Source of the DNA: Lachnospiraceae bacterium UBA2734
GTDB taxonomy: Bacteria > Bacillota > Clostridia > Lachnospirales > Lachnospiraceae
DNA: 16,794 nucleotides
Assembly: GCA_002353635.1 (NCBI GenBank)
Contig: DEKA01000029.1
Span: 19,193 to 35,986, forward strand
Direction of reading: 5' to 3'
The notes beneath the pieces are model-generated. The model ran no database searches and was not told the DNA's origin. It worked only from the letters and a program-made list of their open reading frames with translations. Position numbers and translations under genes: made by a program. Positions 1-7,014 of this stretch are shown here, one piece after another; the first letter of the stretch is position 1, and every line of letters starts with the position of its first letter.

Positions 1-1362
1 GGGCTTCTGTACCAGGAGAGGGAGGGCATATCCTTCCTGATCATGGCAGTGGTCTGCCTGGGTCTGGGGTTTCTGCTGACGCTGAAAAAGCCGAAGAAGT
101 TTGTGTTCTACGCCAGGGAGGGCATTGTCAGCGTTGCTCTTGCATGGATCCTGATCTCAATCTTCGGGGCACTCCCCTTTGTGCTCAATGGGGACATCCC
201 GAACTTTACCGACGCGCTGTTTGAGACGATCTCCGGCTTTACGACAACAGGTGCGAGCATCCTCAGCGATGTGGAGGCCCTGTCCCATGCGAGTCTTTTC
301 TGGAGGAGTTTTACCCACTGGGTGGGCGGCATGGGCGTCATTGTCTTCATGCTGGCCATTGTCCCCCTGACAGGCGGCTACAGCGCCCAGCTGATGCGGG
401 CGGAGAGCCCCGGCCCCTCCTTTGGAAAGCTGGTCCCGAAGCTCAAAGAGAGCGCAAAGATCCTGTACCTGATCTACTTCGGCATGACGATCATCCAGAT
501 CCTGCTGCTCCTTCTTGCGGGGATGCCGGTCTTCGATGCCCTCTGTATGTCTTTTGGCTCGGCGGGCACCGGCGGCTTCGGCATCCGAAACGACAGTGCT
601 GCCTCCTATACCGTGCTGCAGCAGGCGATCCTCTCGATCTTCATGATCCTGTTCGGTGTGAACTTCAACTTCTACTACCTGCTGCTCCGTCATGACAGAA
701 AGGACGCCTTCCGGATGGACGAGGTGCGCTGCTACCTGCTGATCATCGCAGGCGCCATTGCGATGATCACCTTCAACGTCCGCAGCTATTTCGGGAGCCT
801 TTTTCTCGCCTTCCACCACGCGGCCTTTCAGGTGGCCTCGATCATCACGACGACGGGATTCAGCACTTTTGACTTTGACACCTGGCCCACCTTCTCCAAG
901 GGAATCCTGATGTTTCTGATGTTCTGCGGTGCCTGCGCGGGATCCACGGGCGGCGGCATCAAGGTCTCCCGCGTGCTGATCCTGTTCCGCAGCATGCGGC
1001 TGCAGATCCGGGAGTTTCTGCACCCCAAGGCGGTCTCCACGCTGCAGTTTGACGGAAAGCCCCTGGACAAGCACACGATCAAGAGCACCTCGGTGTATCT
1101 CTCCACCTACACCTTTCTGTTCATCCTGTCGGTGTTCGTGCTGACGATCGATCCCAGGTGGGACTTCATGACTGATTTCACCGCGGTCACTGCGACCTTC
1201 AACAACATCGGACCCGGCCTTGCGGAGGTTGGTCCTTCCTGTAACTACGGCGGGCTCTCGATCCTGTCCAAGTATGTCCTGATGTTTGACATGCTGGCCG
1301 GCAGACTGGAGCTCTATCCGATGCTGATCACCCTGGTACCCTCTGTCTGGAAGAGGACCTGA
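1..1362 (+). CDS. TrkH/KtrB-type potassium uptake channel subunit (5'-truncated)
   Basis: Integral membrane subunit of a Trk/Ktr potassium uptake system. The reading frame is open from base 1, so the true start lies upstream; the first ATG visible, at 43, is inside the protein. The family folds as four M1-P-M2 repeats, each pore loop giving part of the selectivity filter. All four filter-like loops are visible in order: SGFTTTGAS, GSAGTGGFG, IITTTGFST and FNNIGPGL, separated by long hydrophobic helices. The GGMGVIVFMLAIVP stretch after the first loop and the CAGSTGGGIKV stretch before the last repeat are also typical of TrkH. It ends with a short hydrophilic tail, LVPSVWKRT. The cytoplasmic partner TrkA/KtrA is not in the window and could lie just upstream. 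TrkH versus KtrB cannot be settled without the N-terminus. No convincing terminator follows; there is only a weak 6-bp A/T-rich hairpin at 1404-1418. Confidence 0.93.
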   Translation, partial: GLLYQEREGISFLIMAVVCLGLGFLLTLKKPKKFVFYAREGIVSVALAWILISIFGALPFVLNGDIPNFTDALFETISGFTTTGASILSDVEALSHASLFWRSFTHWVGGMGVIVFMLAIVPLTGGYSAQLMRAESPGPSFGKLVPKLKESAKILYLIYFGMTIIQILLLLLAGMPVFDALCMSFGSAGTGGFGIRNDSAASYTVLQQAILSIFMILFGVNFNFYYLLLRHDRKDAFRMDEVRCYLLIIAGAIAMITFNVRSYFGSLFLAFHHAAFQVASIITTTGFSTFDFDTWPTFSKGILMFLMFCGACAGSTGGGIKVSRVLILFRSMRLQIREFLHPKAVSTLQFDGKPLDKHTIKSTSVYLSTYTFLFILSVFVLTIDPRWDFMTDFTAVTATFNNIGPGLAEVGPSCNYGGLSILSKYVLMFDMLAGRLELYPMLITLVPSVWKRT

Positions 1363-1428
1363 GCGGAGATTTCCAAGAATCAAGGCAAACTATCAGACAA
1401 TAAAGGAAATATTTTCCTAAAATTGTAC

Positions 1429-1457
1429 TTGAAAGATCCGGGGAAGGAGCATATACT
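1429..1457 (+). promoter_or_regulatory. Sigma-A type promoter of tRNA-Gln
   Basis: The -35 element TTGAAA (1429-1434) and -10 element TATACT (1452-1457) are separated by exactly 17 bp. Predicted transcription would begin near 1464, about 40 nt before the mature tRNA 5' end, leaving a short leader for RNase P to remove. The spacing and position make this the best promoter candidate in the gap between the potassium channel gene and the tRNA. Confidence 0.75.
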
Positions 1458-1505
1458 TATTTCTCGTAGCGGAGAGCACAAACCAATCCGGTACGGGAAG
1501 TACAT

Positions 1506-1578
1506 TGGGATATAGCCAAGCGGTAAGGCAACGGACTCTGACTCCGTCATTTCGTAGGTTCGAATCCTACTATCCCAG
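1506..1578 (+). tRNA. tRNA-Gln (anticodon CTG)
   Basis: The cloverleaf folds completely. The acceptor stem is TGGGATA (1506-1512) with TATCCCA (1571-1577) and discriminator G at 1578. The anticodon stem is ACGGA/TCCGT with loop CTCTGAC, giving anticodon CTG, which reads CAG (Gln). The T arm is GTAGG-TTCGAAT-CCTAC. The weak first acceptor pair region beginning with T is characteristic of tRNA-Gln. The 3' CCA is not encoded, because CTA follows the discriminator. It is a stand-alone tRNA with its own promoter and terminator. Confidence 0.97.
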
Positions 1579-1580
1579 CT

Positions 1581-1609
1581 AGCCTTCTGCAGCAGCAGGA
1601 GGCTTTTTT
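1581..1609 (+). terminator. Intrinsic terminator of tRNA-Gln
   Basis: A 10-bp stem with one G-T wobble, AGCCTTCTGC (1581-1590) against GCAGGAGGCT (1595-1604), has a four-base AGCA loop and is followed by a run of six T (1604-1609). It begins two bases after the tRNA 3' end, so it terminates the tRNA transcript and separates it from luxS. Confidence 0.9.
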
Positions 1610-1787
1610 CATACCGCAAAATGGCTCCTGGAAAGATGCGGAAAACGTTGACAATAAAGGAAAATCCGGCGGCAGACCGGCACATTGCCCGAAAAGGTGC
1701 ATGGGTTGCTCTGAGGACTTATTATTACCGGAATGACGTAAAAAATGTCGTCAGAATTGCTGTCAATTTGGCTTGGAGGACAGGAAA

Positions 1788-2267
1788 ATGGAAAAAATTG
1801 CGAGCTTTACGATCAATCACCTGAAGCTGGAGCCCGGAATCTATGTCTCGAGGAAGGACAGAATCGGGGAAGAGACAATTACAACATTTGATCTGCGCAT
1901 GACGGCGCCGAACAGAGAGCCTGTCATGAACACGGCGGAGATGCATACAATTGAGCATCTGGGTGCGACGTTTCTGCGCAACGATCCTGAGTGGAAGGAC
2001 CGCACGGTCTATTTTGGACCGATGGGCTGCCGCACAGGATTCTATGTCCTTTTTGCCGGAGATCTGAGTTCAAAGGATGTTGTGGAGCCGATCACAAGAA
2101 TGTTTGAGTTCATCCGCGACTTTGAGGGCGCTGTACCAGGCGCCGCACCCAGGGACTGCGGCAACTATCTCGATCAGAACCTCGGCATGGCCAAGTGGCT
2201 CGCCAAGAGATACCTGGACAATACGCTGTACGGAATCGATGAGCAGCACCTCGTATATCCGCAGTGA
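1788..2267 (+). CDS. luxS: S-ribosylhomocysteine lyase LuxS
   Basis: Splits S-ribosylhomocysteine into homocysteine and 4,5-dihydroxy-2,3-pentanedione, the precursor of autoinducer-2. It is the second step of the two-step recycling of S-adenosylhomocysteine in the cytoplasm. The protein is 159 residues, the usual LuxS length. Zinc ligands of the family are present: His53 and His57 in MHTIEH, and Cys124 in PRDCGNYLDQ. The catalytic Glu56 and Cys81 (GPMGCRTGFY) are also present. The start is ATG at 1788, with GGAGGA (1775-1780) seven bases upstream; an in-frame TTG at 1773 would overlap that site and is unlikely. The thioesterase gene follows after 21 nt, so the two are probably cotranscribed. 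The nucleosidase that supplies the substrate (Pfs/MtnN) is not in this window. No clear promoter or riboswitch was recognised in 1610-1787. Confidence 0.97.
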   Translation: MEKIASFTINHLKLEPGIYVSRKDRIGEETITTFDLRMTAPNREPVMNTAEMHTIEHLGATFLRNDPEWKDRTVYFGPMGCRTGFYVLFAGDLSSKDVVEPITRMFEFIRDFEGAVPGAAPRDCGNYLDQNLGMAKWLAKRYLDNTLYGIDEQHLVYPQ

Positions 2268-2288
2268 ATGCAGAAAGGACCCACACCA

Positions 2289-3023
2289 ATGTATACATTT
2301 CGCAGCAGAGTGCGCTACAGTGAGACAGATCCCAGCGGAAGACTGCGGATCGATGCCCTGATGGATTATCTGCAGGACTGCTCGGCCTTTCAGTCGGAGG
2401 ATCTGGATCTTGGCGTTCAGTGGCTGAAGGACCAGGATATGGGATGGATCGTCAACTACTGGCAGATCGATATCTCATCTCTTCCGCGTCTTGGCGATGA
2501 GATTGTGATCGGCACATCGCCCTATGCCTTCAAAGGTTTTATGGGTTTTCGAAATTTCATGATCGCGACGCCGGAGGGGGAGAGAATCGTACAGGCCAAT
2601 TCGGTCTGGTCACTGTTCAACATGAAGAAGCAGTTCCCGGTCCGCGTGCTGGACATCATGAAGGAGCGGTATCAGCTGTTCCCGAAGTTCGACATGGAAT
2701 ATACGCCCCGCAAGATTGCCGTGCCCGAGGAAGCCGGGGAGAGCCTTGCGGACATCTATGTCGGGGAGAACATGCTCGACAGCAACGATCACGTGAACAA
2801 CGTCCAGTATGTGCGCGCAGCTGCTTCCTTCCTGCCGGAGGGCGTGCAGATCACAAGGCTCCGCGTGGAGTATCTGCAGCAGGCGCATCTGGGAGATACG
2901 ATACATCCCCATATTTTCAGAACGGAGAGCGGTGCAGTGATCACGCTCGATGATGACGGGGGCAAGCCCTATTGTGTCACAGAGCTCCAGGGGAGCGGGC
3001 GCGGGGAACAGGCAAAGAAGTAA
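2289..3023 (+). CDS. Acyl-[acyl-carrier-protein] thioesterase (FatA/FatB family)
   Basis: A 244-residue double hot-dog hydrolase of the Acyl-ACP_TE family, which releases free fatty acid from acyl-ACP in the cytoplasm. The N-terminal hot-dog opens with RVRYSETDPSGRLRIDALMDYLQD, the typical beginning of bacterial members. The second hot-dog carries DSNDHVNNVQYV at residues 164-175. Its Asn166 and His168 match the active-site Asn and His of plant FatA/FatB. The Cys described for plant enzymes is not obvious; the aligned region reads RVEYLQQAH. The ATG at 2289 is chosen because AAAGGA (2274-2279) lies nine bases upstream; an in-frame ATG at 2268, one base after the luxS stop codon, has no such site. 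It probably forms an operon with luxS. Acyl chain specificity cannot be read from the sequence. Confidence 0.9.
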   Translation: MYTFRSRVRYSETDPSGRLRIDALMDYLQDCSAFQSEDLDLGVQWLKDQDMGWIVNYWQIDISSLPRLGDEIVIGTSPYAFKGFMGFRNFMIATPEGERIVQANSVWSLFNMKKQFPVRVLDIMKERYQLFPKFDMEYTPRKIAVPEEAGESLADIYVGENMLDSNDHVNNVQYVRAAASFLPEGVQITRLRVEYLQQAHLGDTIHPHIFRTESGAVITLDDDGGKPYCVTELQGSGRGEQAKK

Positions 3024-3031
3024 GTATCGAT

Positions 3032-3065
3032 CCGGGAGAGCGCCCATAAGGGCCTTTCTCCCCGG
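3032..3065 (+). other. Imperfect intercistronic hairpin after the thioesterase gene
   Basis: CCGGGAGA (3032-3039) pairs with TCTCCCCGG (3057-3065) with one bulged C. An inner perfect stem GCCC/GGGC (3042-3045 with 3050-3053) closes on an ATAA loop. No T run follows, so it is not a standard intrinsic terminator; it may stabilise the upstream message. It abuts the hairpin at 3067-3087. Confidence 0.45.
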
Positions 3066-3066
3066 G

Positions 3067-3087
3067 GTGCCGCAAGAGGCGCGGCAC
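3067..3087 (+). promoter_or_regulatory. 5'-UTR hairpin directly ahead of the cvfB-like ribosome binding site
   Basis: A perfect 7-bp stem, GTGCCGC (3067-3073) with GCGGCAC (3081-3087), closes a 7-nt purine-rich loop AAGAGGC. The stem ends 12 nt before the ATG at 3100. Nearly the same hairpin with the same 12-nt spacing occurs at 15074-15094 ahead of the SPFH gene. The function is unknown; possibilities include a translational control element, an mRNA 5'-end stabiliser or a ribosome standby structure. Confidence 0.5.
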
Positions 3088-3099
3088 AGAGAGGAAATT

Positions 3100-3942
3100 A
3101 TGCTGAAACTGGGAGAGAGACAGACACTGACCGTTGAAAAGACTGCCCCCATGGGCGTCTTTCTGCGGGATCCTGCAGACGGAGAAGAGGGAGAGCACGT
3201 TCTTCTTCCGAGAAAACAAGTGCCGGAGAACGCAAAGCCCGGAGATTCGGTCGATGTTTTCCTGTATAAGGACTCGGAGGACCGGATCATCGCAACTGTG
3301 CACAAGCCGCTTCTTATGCTGCACGAGGTGGGATGGCTCACCGTCCGGGAGGTCGGAAGAGTCGGGGCCTTCCTCGACTGGGGGCTGGAAAAGGATCTTC
3401 TCCTGCCCTTCCATGAGCAGCCGAGGCAGCGGGTACAGAAGGGACAGAAGTGCCTTGTGGCCGTCTATCTCGATAAAAGTGAGCGGCTCTGCGCTACCAT
3501 GAATGTCTATCCGTATCTGCGCACGGACAGCCCTTACCGCAAAGGGGATGAAGTGGAGGGCACCGTTTACGAGACAAGCGATAACTTCGGCCTCTTTGTC
3601 GCGGTAGACGACATCTATTCCGCGCTGATTCCGAAGAAGGAGCTGGTGCGTGATCTGGCCGTGGGCGATCACGTGCACGCAAGAATCACGCAGGTCCGCG
3701 CTGACGGCAAGCTCGATCTTTCGCTCCGTGAGAATGCCTATGCCCAGATGGGGCCGGATGCCGACAGGATTCTGGCGGCGCTGAAGAGGGCCGGTGGCGT
3801 GCTCGACTTCACGGACAAGGCAGACCCTGCCCTCATCCGCAGCAGAATGCAGATGAGCAAGAACGAGTTCAAGCGGGCCGTGGGACGCCTTCTCAAAGAG
3901 AGGAAGATCGAAATTGCGGATGGAGAGATCCGCCTTCGCTGA
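3100..3942 (+). CDS. CvfB-like S1 RNA-binding protein
   Basis: A 280-residue cytoplasmic protein resembling the CvfB/YitL family: tandem S1-like OB folds followed by a small winged-helix domain. Segments visible in order are an N-terminal S1-like unit (about residues 1-65, with APMGVFLRD and EHVLLPRKQ), a second unit (about 70-140, with REVGRVGAFLDWGLEKDLLLP) and a more canonical S1 domain (about 145-215, with YRKGDEVEGTVYETSDNFGLFVAVDD). A C-terminal helical region (KADPALIRSRMQMSKNEFKR, then GRLLKERKIEI) matches the family's winged helix. CvfB binds RNA and affects virulence gene expression in Staphylococcus aureus; the role here is inferred only. The start at 3100 is set by GAGAGGA just upstream. 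An upstream in-frame extension to 2950 would overlap the thioesterase gene and is rejected. The 76-nt gap from the preceding gene holds two hairpins. Confidence 0.88.
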   Translation: MLKLGERQTLTVEKTAPMGVFLRDPADGEEGEHVLLPRKQVPENAKPGDSVDVFLYKDSEDRIIATVHKPLLMLHEVGWLTVREVGRVGAFLDWGLEKDLLLPFHEQPRQRVQKGQKCLVAVYLDKSERLCATMNVYPYLRTDSPYRKGDEVEGTVYETSDNFGLFVAVDDIYSALIPKKELVRDLAVGDHVHARITQVRADGKLDLSLRENAYAQMGPDADRILAALKRAGGVLDFTDKADPALIRSRMQMSKNEFKRAVGRLLKERKIEIADGEIRLR

Positions 3943-4187
3943 TACAAAGACCCCTTTTGGATTTTTGCTCCGTGCCGCGTTACCTGCGGCGCCTGCGGGA
4001 GAAATGCCTTACAGGTGCTGAAAATAAGCGAACATAGCAATTTTGATGAAAATAGACAAAGATAAATCACCTGGTTTAGTGGATTTTTCACTTATCGTGG
4101 ATTAAAATGGATGCATTGGGGCGTCTGTCTGCTCAGGACAGACAAATAATGTACAGGCGGGCTGCATTTTAGTCACGGGAGTGGGGA
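3943..4187 (+). other. 245-nt intergenic region with two hairpins, no clear promoter
   Basis: GCCGC (3974-3978) and GCGGC (3986-3990) form a stem with a 7-nt GTTACCT loop. The alternative pairing GCGCCTG (3989-3995) with CAGGTGC (4012-4018) would compete with it. A perfect 7-bp stem GTCTGTC/GACAGAC (4123-4129 with 4137-4143) encloses TGCTCAG, about 45 nt before the regulator gene. I see neither a convincing terminator for the upstream gene nor a consensus promoter for the downstream one. The A/T-rich stretch at about 4019-4080 is the most likely place for a promoter. Confidence 0.4.
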
Positions 4188-5282
4188 ATGGTATCGAATC
4201 AGGTATTACAGAACACAATTGACGGTATAAGGGATATTTCTCATCTTGAGCTGTGCGTCATGGACGCAGACGGGAGAGAGGTGGTGTCCACATCGCCGGT
4301 ATTCGCTGAGGCGGGTGGGTCTATTCCGGAATTTGCGAAATCGCCTGCGGACTCGCAGGCGGCCGGTCCGTTCCAGTTCTTCAAGGTTTTTGACGAGAGA
4401 TCATTGGAATACATTGTCGTTGTGCGCGGGGAGTCCGACAATTCTCTTCTCATCGGCCGGATGGCGGCCTTCCAGGTACAGGGCCTTGTCGGCGCTTTCA
4501 AGGAGCATTACGACAAGGACAGCTTCATGAAGAACCTTCTCCTGGATAATCTCCTCCTTGTGGATATCTATGAGAAGGCCAAGAAGCTCCGCATCCGCGC
4601 CAATACGCCCCGCGTTGTGCTCCTGATCGAGGCGGAGCATTCGGCGGGGAGAGAGAGGGATGCCCTTGCAGTCATGCAGGAATACATCGGCAGCAGTGCA
4701 CCTGATTTTGTGACCGCCGTCGACGAGGACAATGTTGTCATCGTAAGAGATCTGTCCCTGTCGGCGAAGGAGGAGGACATTGAGGCATTTGCTGAGAACG
4801 TGCTCGGCGCTCTCACGGAAGCGGGCATTGCACAGGCAAGGATTGCCTTTGGCACGGTCGTGAATGAGCTCAAGGACCTCAGCCATTCCTACAAGGAAGC
4901 CAAGATGGCACTCGATGTCAGCCGGATCTTTTACGAGGACCGCAAGGTGATCGCCTACGATCAGCTGGGTATAGGGAGACTTATTTATCAGCTGCCTATT
5001 CCGCTGTGCAAGATGTTCATCAAGGAAATTTTCAAAGACAAGAGTCCGGATGAATTCGACGAGGAGACGCTGACGACGATCAATAAATTCTTCGAGAACA
5101 ATCTCAATGTCTCGGAGACGTCGAGACAGCTGTTCATTCACAGGAACACGCTGGTCTACCGTCTGGATAAGCTCCTGAAGAGCACAGGCCTTGATCTGCG
5201 CGTCTTTGAGGATGCAATCACATTCAAGATAGCGTTGATGGTAGTCCGTTACATGAAATACATGGAACAGACAAACCAGTAG
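4188..5282 (+). CDS. CdaR/PucR-type helix-turn-helix transcriptional regulator
   Basis: A 364-residue protein with a C-terminal PucR/CdaR-type helix-turn-helix. About residues 300-345 read LTTINKFFENNLNVSETSRQ, followed by LFIHRNTLVYRLDKLLKST, the hallmark of that DNA-binding domain. The middle (about 120-280) looks like the GGDEF-like domain common in this family (RVVLLIEAEHSAG, then a late SYKEAKMALDVSRIF). The N-terminal 110 residues (MVSNQVLQNTIDGIRDISH, LELCVMDADGREV) resemble a small sensory domain rather than the sugar-diacid domain of true CdaR, so the ligand is unknown. The start at ATG 4188 is supported by GGGAG six bases upstream. ftsE begins 18 nt after its stop, so it is probably the first gene of the ftsEX operon and may control envelope genes; that is inference. 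Confidence 0.87.
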   Translation: MVSNQVLQNTIDGIRDISHLELCVMDADGREVVSTSPVFAEAGGSIPEFAKSPADSQAAGPFQFFKVFDERSLEYIVVVRGESDNSLLIGRMAAFQVQGLVGAFKEHYDKDSFMKNLLLDNLLLVDIYEKAKKLRIRANTPRVVLLIEAEHSAGRERDALAVMQEYIGSSAPDFVTAVDEDNVVIVRDLSLSAKEEDIEAFAENVLGALTEAGIAQARIAFGTVVNELKDLSHSYKEAKMALDVSRIFYEDRKVIAYDQLGIGRLIYQLPIPLCKMFIKEIFKDKSPDEFDEETLTTINKFFENNLNVSETSRQLFIHRNTLVYRLDKLLKSTGLDLRVFEDAITFKIALMVVRYMKYMEQTNQ

Positions 5283-5300
5283 TCATAGAAAAGGATGGTT

Positions 5301-6092
5301 ATGGCACAGAGTAACAGAGCGGAAGAACTTCGTGCTGAAAATATCGCCGTATCACTTCGTGATGTCAGCAAAATGTATTCCAGAGAGGCCCCGGCTGTGA
5401 CCAATGCCGATTTTGAAGTTCACGACGGCGAATTTGTTTTCATTACGGGGGAGACGGGATCGGGCAAGTCCACGCTCCTCAAGATGATCATGCACGAGCT
5501 CAAGCCCACATCCGGGGAAATCAATGTCCTTGGATTTGACCTCAACCGGATCCGCCACGGCAAGATTCCGAAATTCAGAAGGAATCTGGGAATCGTGTTC
5601 CAGGATTTCAGACTGCTCCGGGACCGCAATGTCTATGAAAATGTGGCCTTTGCGCAGCGCATCATTCAGGTGCCGGGAAAGGACATCCGCAAGAACGTTC
5701 TGGACGCCCTTGATATGGTGGGTCTTGCAGACAAGTATAAAAGAAAGGTGACGCAGCTCTCCGGCGGCGAGCAGCAGAGAGTTGCACTGGCCCGCGCACT
5801 GGTGAACAAGCCGCTTCTTCTGCTGGCCGATGAGCCGACCGGCAATCTGGATGCGGATACGGCCTGGGATATCATGCAGCTGATCGAGCGCGTCAACGAG
5901 ATCTTCGGAACGACGGTTATTGTCGTCACGCATGACAGAGGCATTGTTTCGCGCATGCACAAAAGAGTCGTGGAGATGAAGCAGGGCGAGATCATCAGCG
6001 ACTCCGGCGAGATAGATCCTTATTATGAGGGGTATGATGAGCTGCCGGATTACCAGGATGTAGACGCGGATGGGTACGAGTATGAGGAATAA
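5301..6092 (+). CDS. ftsE: Cell division ATP-binding protein FtsE
   Basis: Cytoplasmic ATPase of the FtsEX ABC complex, which in known systems couples ATP hydrolysis to control of peptidoglycan hydrolases at the division site. It has Walker A GETGSGKST (residues 50-58), Q-loop VFQDFRLLRDR, signature LSGGEQQRVALARAL from residue 153, Walker B LLLLADEPTGNLD with Glu178, and the switch histidine in VVTHDR. The order and sequence match FtsE rather than a general exporter ATPase, and ftsX follows immediately. The length is 263 residues; FtsE is usually about 230, and the excess is an acidic, tyrosine-rich tail (IDPYYEGYDELPDYQD to EYEE). The start is taken as ATG 5301 with AAAAGGA five bases upstream; ATG 5295 is in frame but its A overlaps that site. 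The 3' end overlaps the ftsX start. Confidence 0.95.
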   Translation: MAQSNRAEELRAENIAVSLRDVSKMYSREAPAVTNADFEVHDGEFVFITGETGSGKSTLLKMIMHELKPTSGEINVLGFDLNRIRHGKIPKFRRNLGIVFQDFRLLRDRNVYENVAFAQRIIQVPGKDIRKNVLDALDMVGLADKYKRKVTQLSGGEQQRVALARALVNKPLLLLADEPTGNLDADTAWDIMQLIERVNEIFGTTVIVVTHDRGIVSRMHKRVVEMKQGEIISDSGEIDPYYEGYDELPDYQDVDADGYEYEE

Positions 6093-7014
6093 CAACAGTA
6101 TTTTCAGCGGCATACACCGGGCGTTCAGCACGCTTTTTTACACACTCTGGCAGGGCATTAAGTACCTCTGGCGCAACAAGGGCTACACGCTTGCCTCCAT
6201 TGCGACTATTTCCTCCTGCCTCTTTCTGTTCGGGATCTTCTTTTCTGTGGTGCTCAACTTTGAGCACATGGTGAAGTCGGCGGAGAAGGATGTCTCTGTG
6301 ACTGTCTTCTTCAAGGACGGGGTCACGGAGGACCAGATCAACCAGCTGAAGATTGCCGTAGAGGAGAGACCTGAGGTCTCAAAGGTCAAGTATGTCTCCG
6401 CGGATGAAGCCTGGAAGGAATTCAGCAAGGACTATCTGGGCGACTATGCGGACGGCTTCACGGAGAATCCGCTCGAGGGATCGGAGAACCTGGAGATTTA
6501 TCTCAATGATGTCTCAAAGCAGGCGGATCTGGTGTCGTATCTGGAAGGAATAGACGGTGTCCGCGAGGTGAACCGGTCGGAGCTCACGGCCAACACACTT
6601 TCCGGCGCGAACAGCCTGATCGGCTATATCTCCATGGCGATTATCGCCATCCTCTTTGTGGTCTCTCTCTTTCTCATCAGCAACACGGTGGCATCGGGTA
6701 TCATCAGCCACAAGGATGAGATCACGATCATGAAATATATCGGCGCGACCGACTTCTTTGTACAGGCACCGTATGTGTTTGAGGGCATCATCATAGGCTT
6801 TATCGGTTCAATTATCCCCCTTGTGCTGATCTGGTATCTTTATCACAAGGTAATTGCGCTGGTCAACGGGAAGTTCGCCATCCTCTCTTCCCTGCTGTCC
6901 TTTCTTCCGCTGAAAGTTGTTTTCCATGATCTTGTTCCCATTTCTGTGGCGCTGGGTGTAGGCATCGGCTTTCTCGGCAGTATGTTCACGATCAGGAAAC
7001 ATTTGCATGTCTGA
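6070..7014 (+). CDS. ftsX: Cell division permease-like protein FtsX
   Basis: Membrane partner of FtsE; it moves no known substrate but passes ATPase-driven conformational change to an extracellular peptidoglycan hydrolase. A cytoplasmic N-terminus leads to TM1 (GYTLASIATISSCLFLFGIF). An extracellular domain of roughly 120 residues follows (KDVSVTVFFKDGVTEDQINQ onward). TM2 (AIIAILFVVSLFLISNTV), TM3 (YVFEGIIIGFIGSIIPLVLI) and TM4 (VALGVGIGFLGSMFTI) complete the FtsX topology. The N-terminal motif YLWRNKGYTLASIAT closely matches Gram-positive FtsX. Two starts are possible. ATG 6070 is used here; ATG 6082 (MRNNNSIF) has GGATGG about eight bases upstream and may be the real one. Either overlaps ftsE, indicating translational coupling, and the 3' end overlaps the next gene by 8 nt. 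Confidence 0.95.
   Translation: MGTSMRNNNSIFSGIHRAFSTLFYTLWQGIKYLWRNKGYTLASIATISSCLFLFGIFFSVVLNFEHMVKSAEKDVSVTVFFKDGVTEDQINQLKIAVEERPEVSKVKYVSADEAWKEFSKDYLGDYADGFTENPLEGSENLEIYLNDVSKQADLVSYLEGIDGVREVNRSELTANTLSGANSLIGYISMAIIAILFVVSLFLISNTVASGIISHKDEITIMKYIGATDFFVQAPYVFEGIIIGFIGSIIPLVLIWYLYHKVIALVNGKFAILSSLLSFLPLKVVFHDLVPISVALGVGIGFLGSMFTIRKHLHV

Noticed and set aside
157..1383. Long open frame on the minus strand opposite the potassium channel gene (408 codons)
   Set aside because: The product is rich in Arg, His, Gln and Asp with no recognisable domain. It mirrors the codon pattern of the clear TrkH-type gene on the + strand, so it is a shadow frame.
1404..1418. AGGAAA-TAT-TTTCCT hairpin as terminator of the potassium channel gene
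   Set aside because: The stem is A/T-rich and short with only a weak T context; too unstable for a confident terminator call.
1648..1676. Promoter for luxS from the perfect TTGACA at 1648
   Set aside because: At the correct spacing the -10 position reads GGCAGA, which is not a usable element.
1621..1824. 67-codon + strand frame ahead of luxS
   Set aside because: It overlaps the luxS start, has no ribosome binding site, and its product shows no domain or sensible composition.
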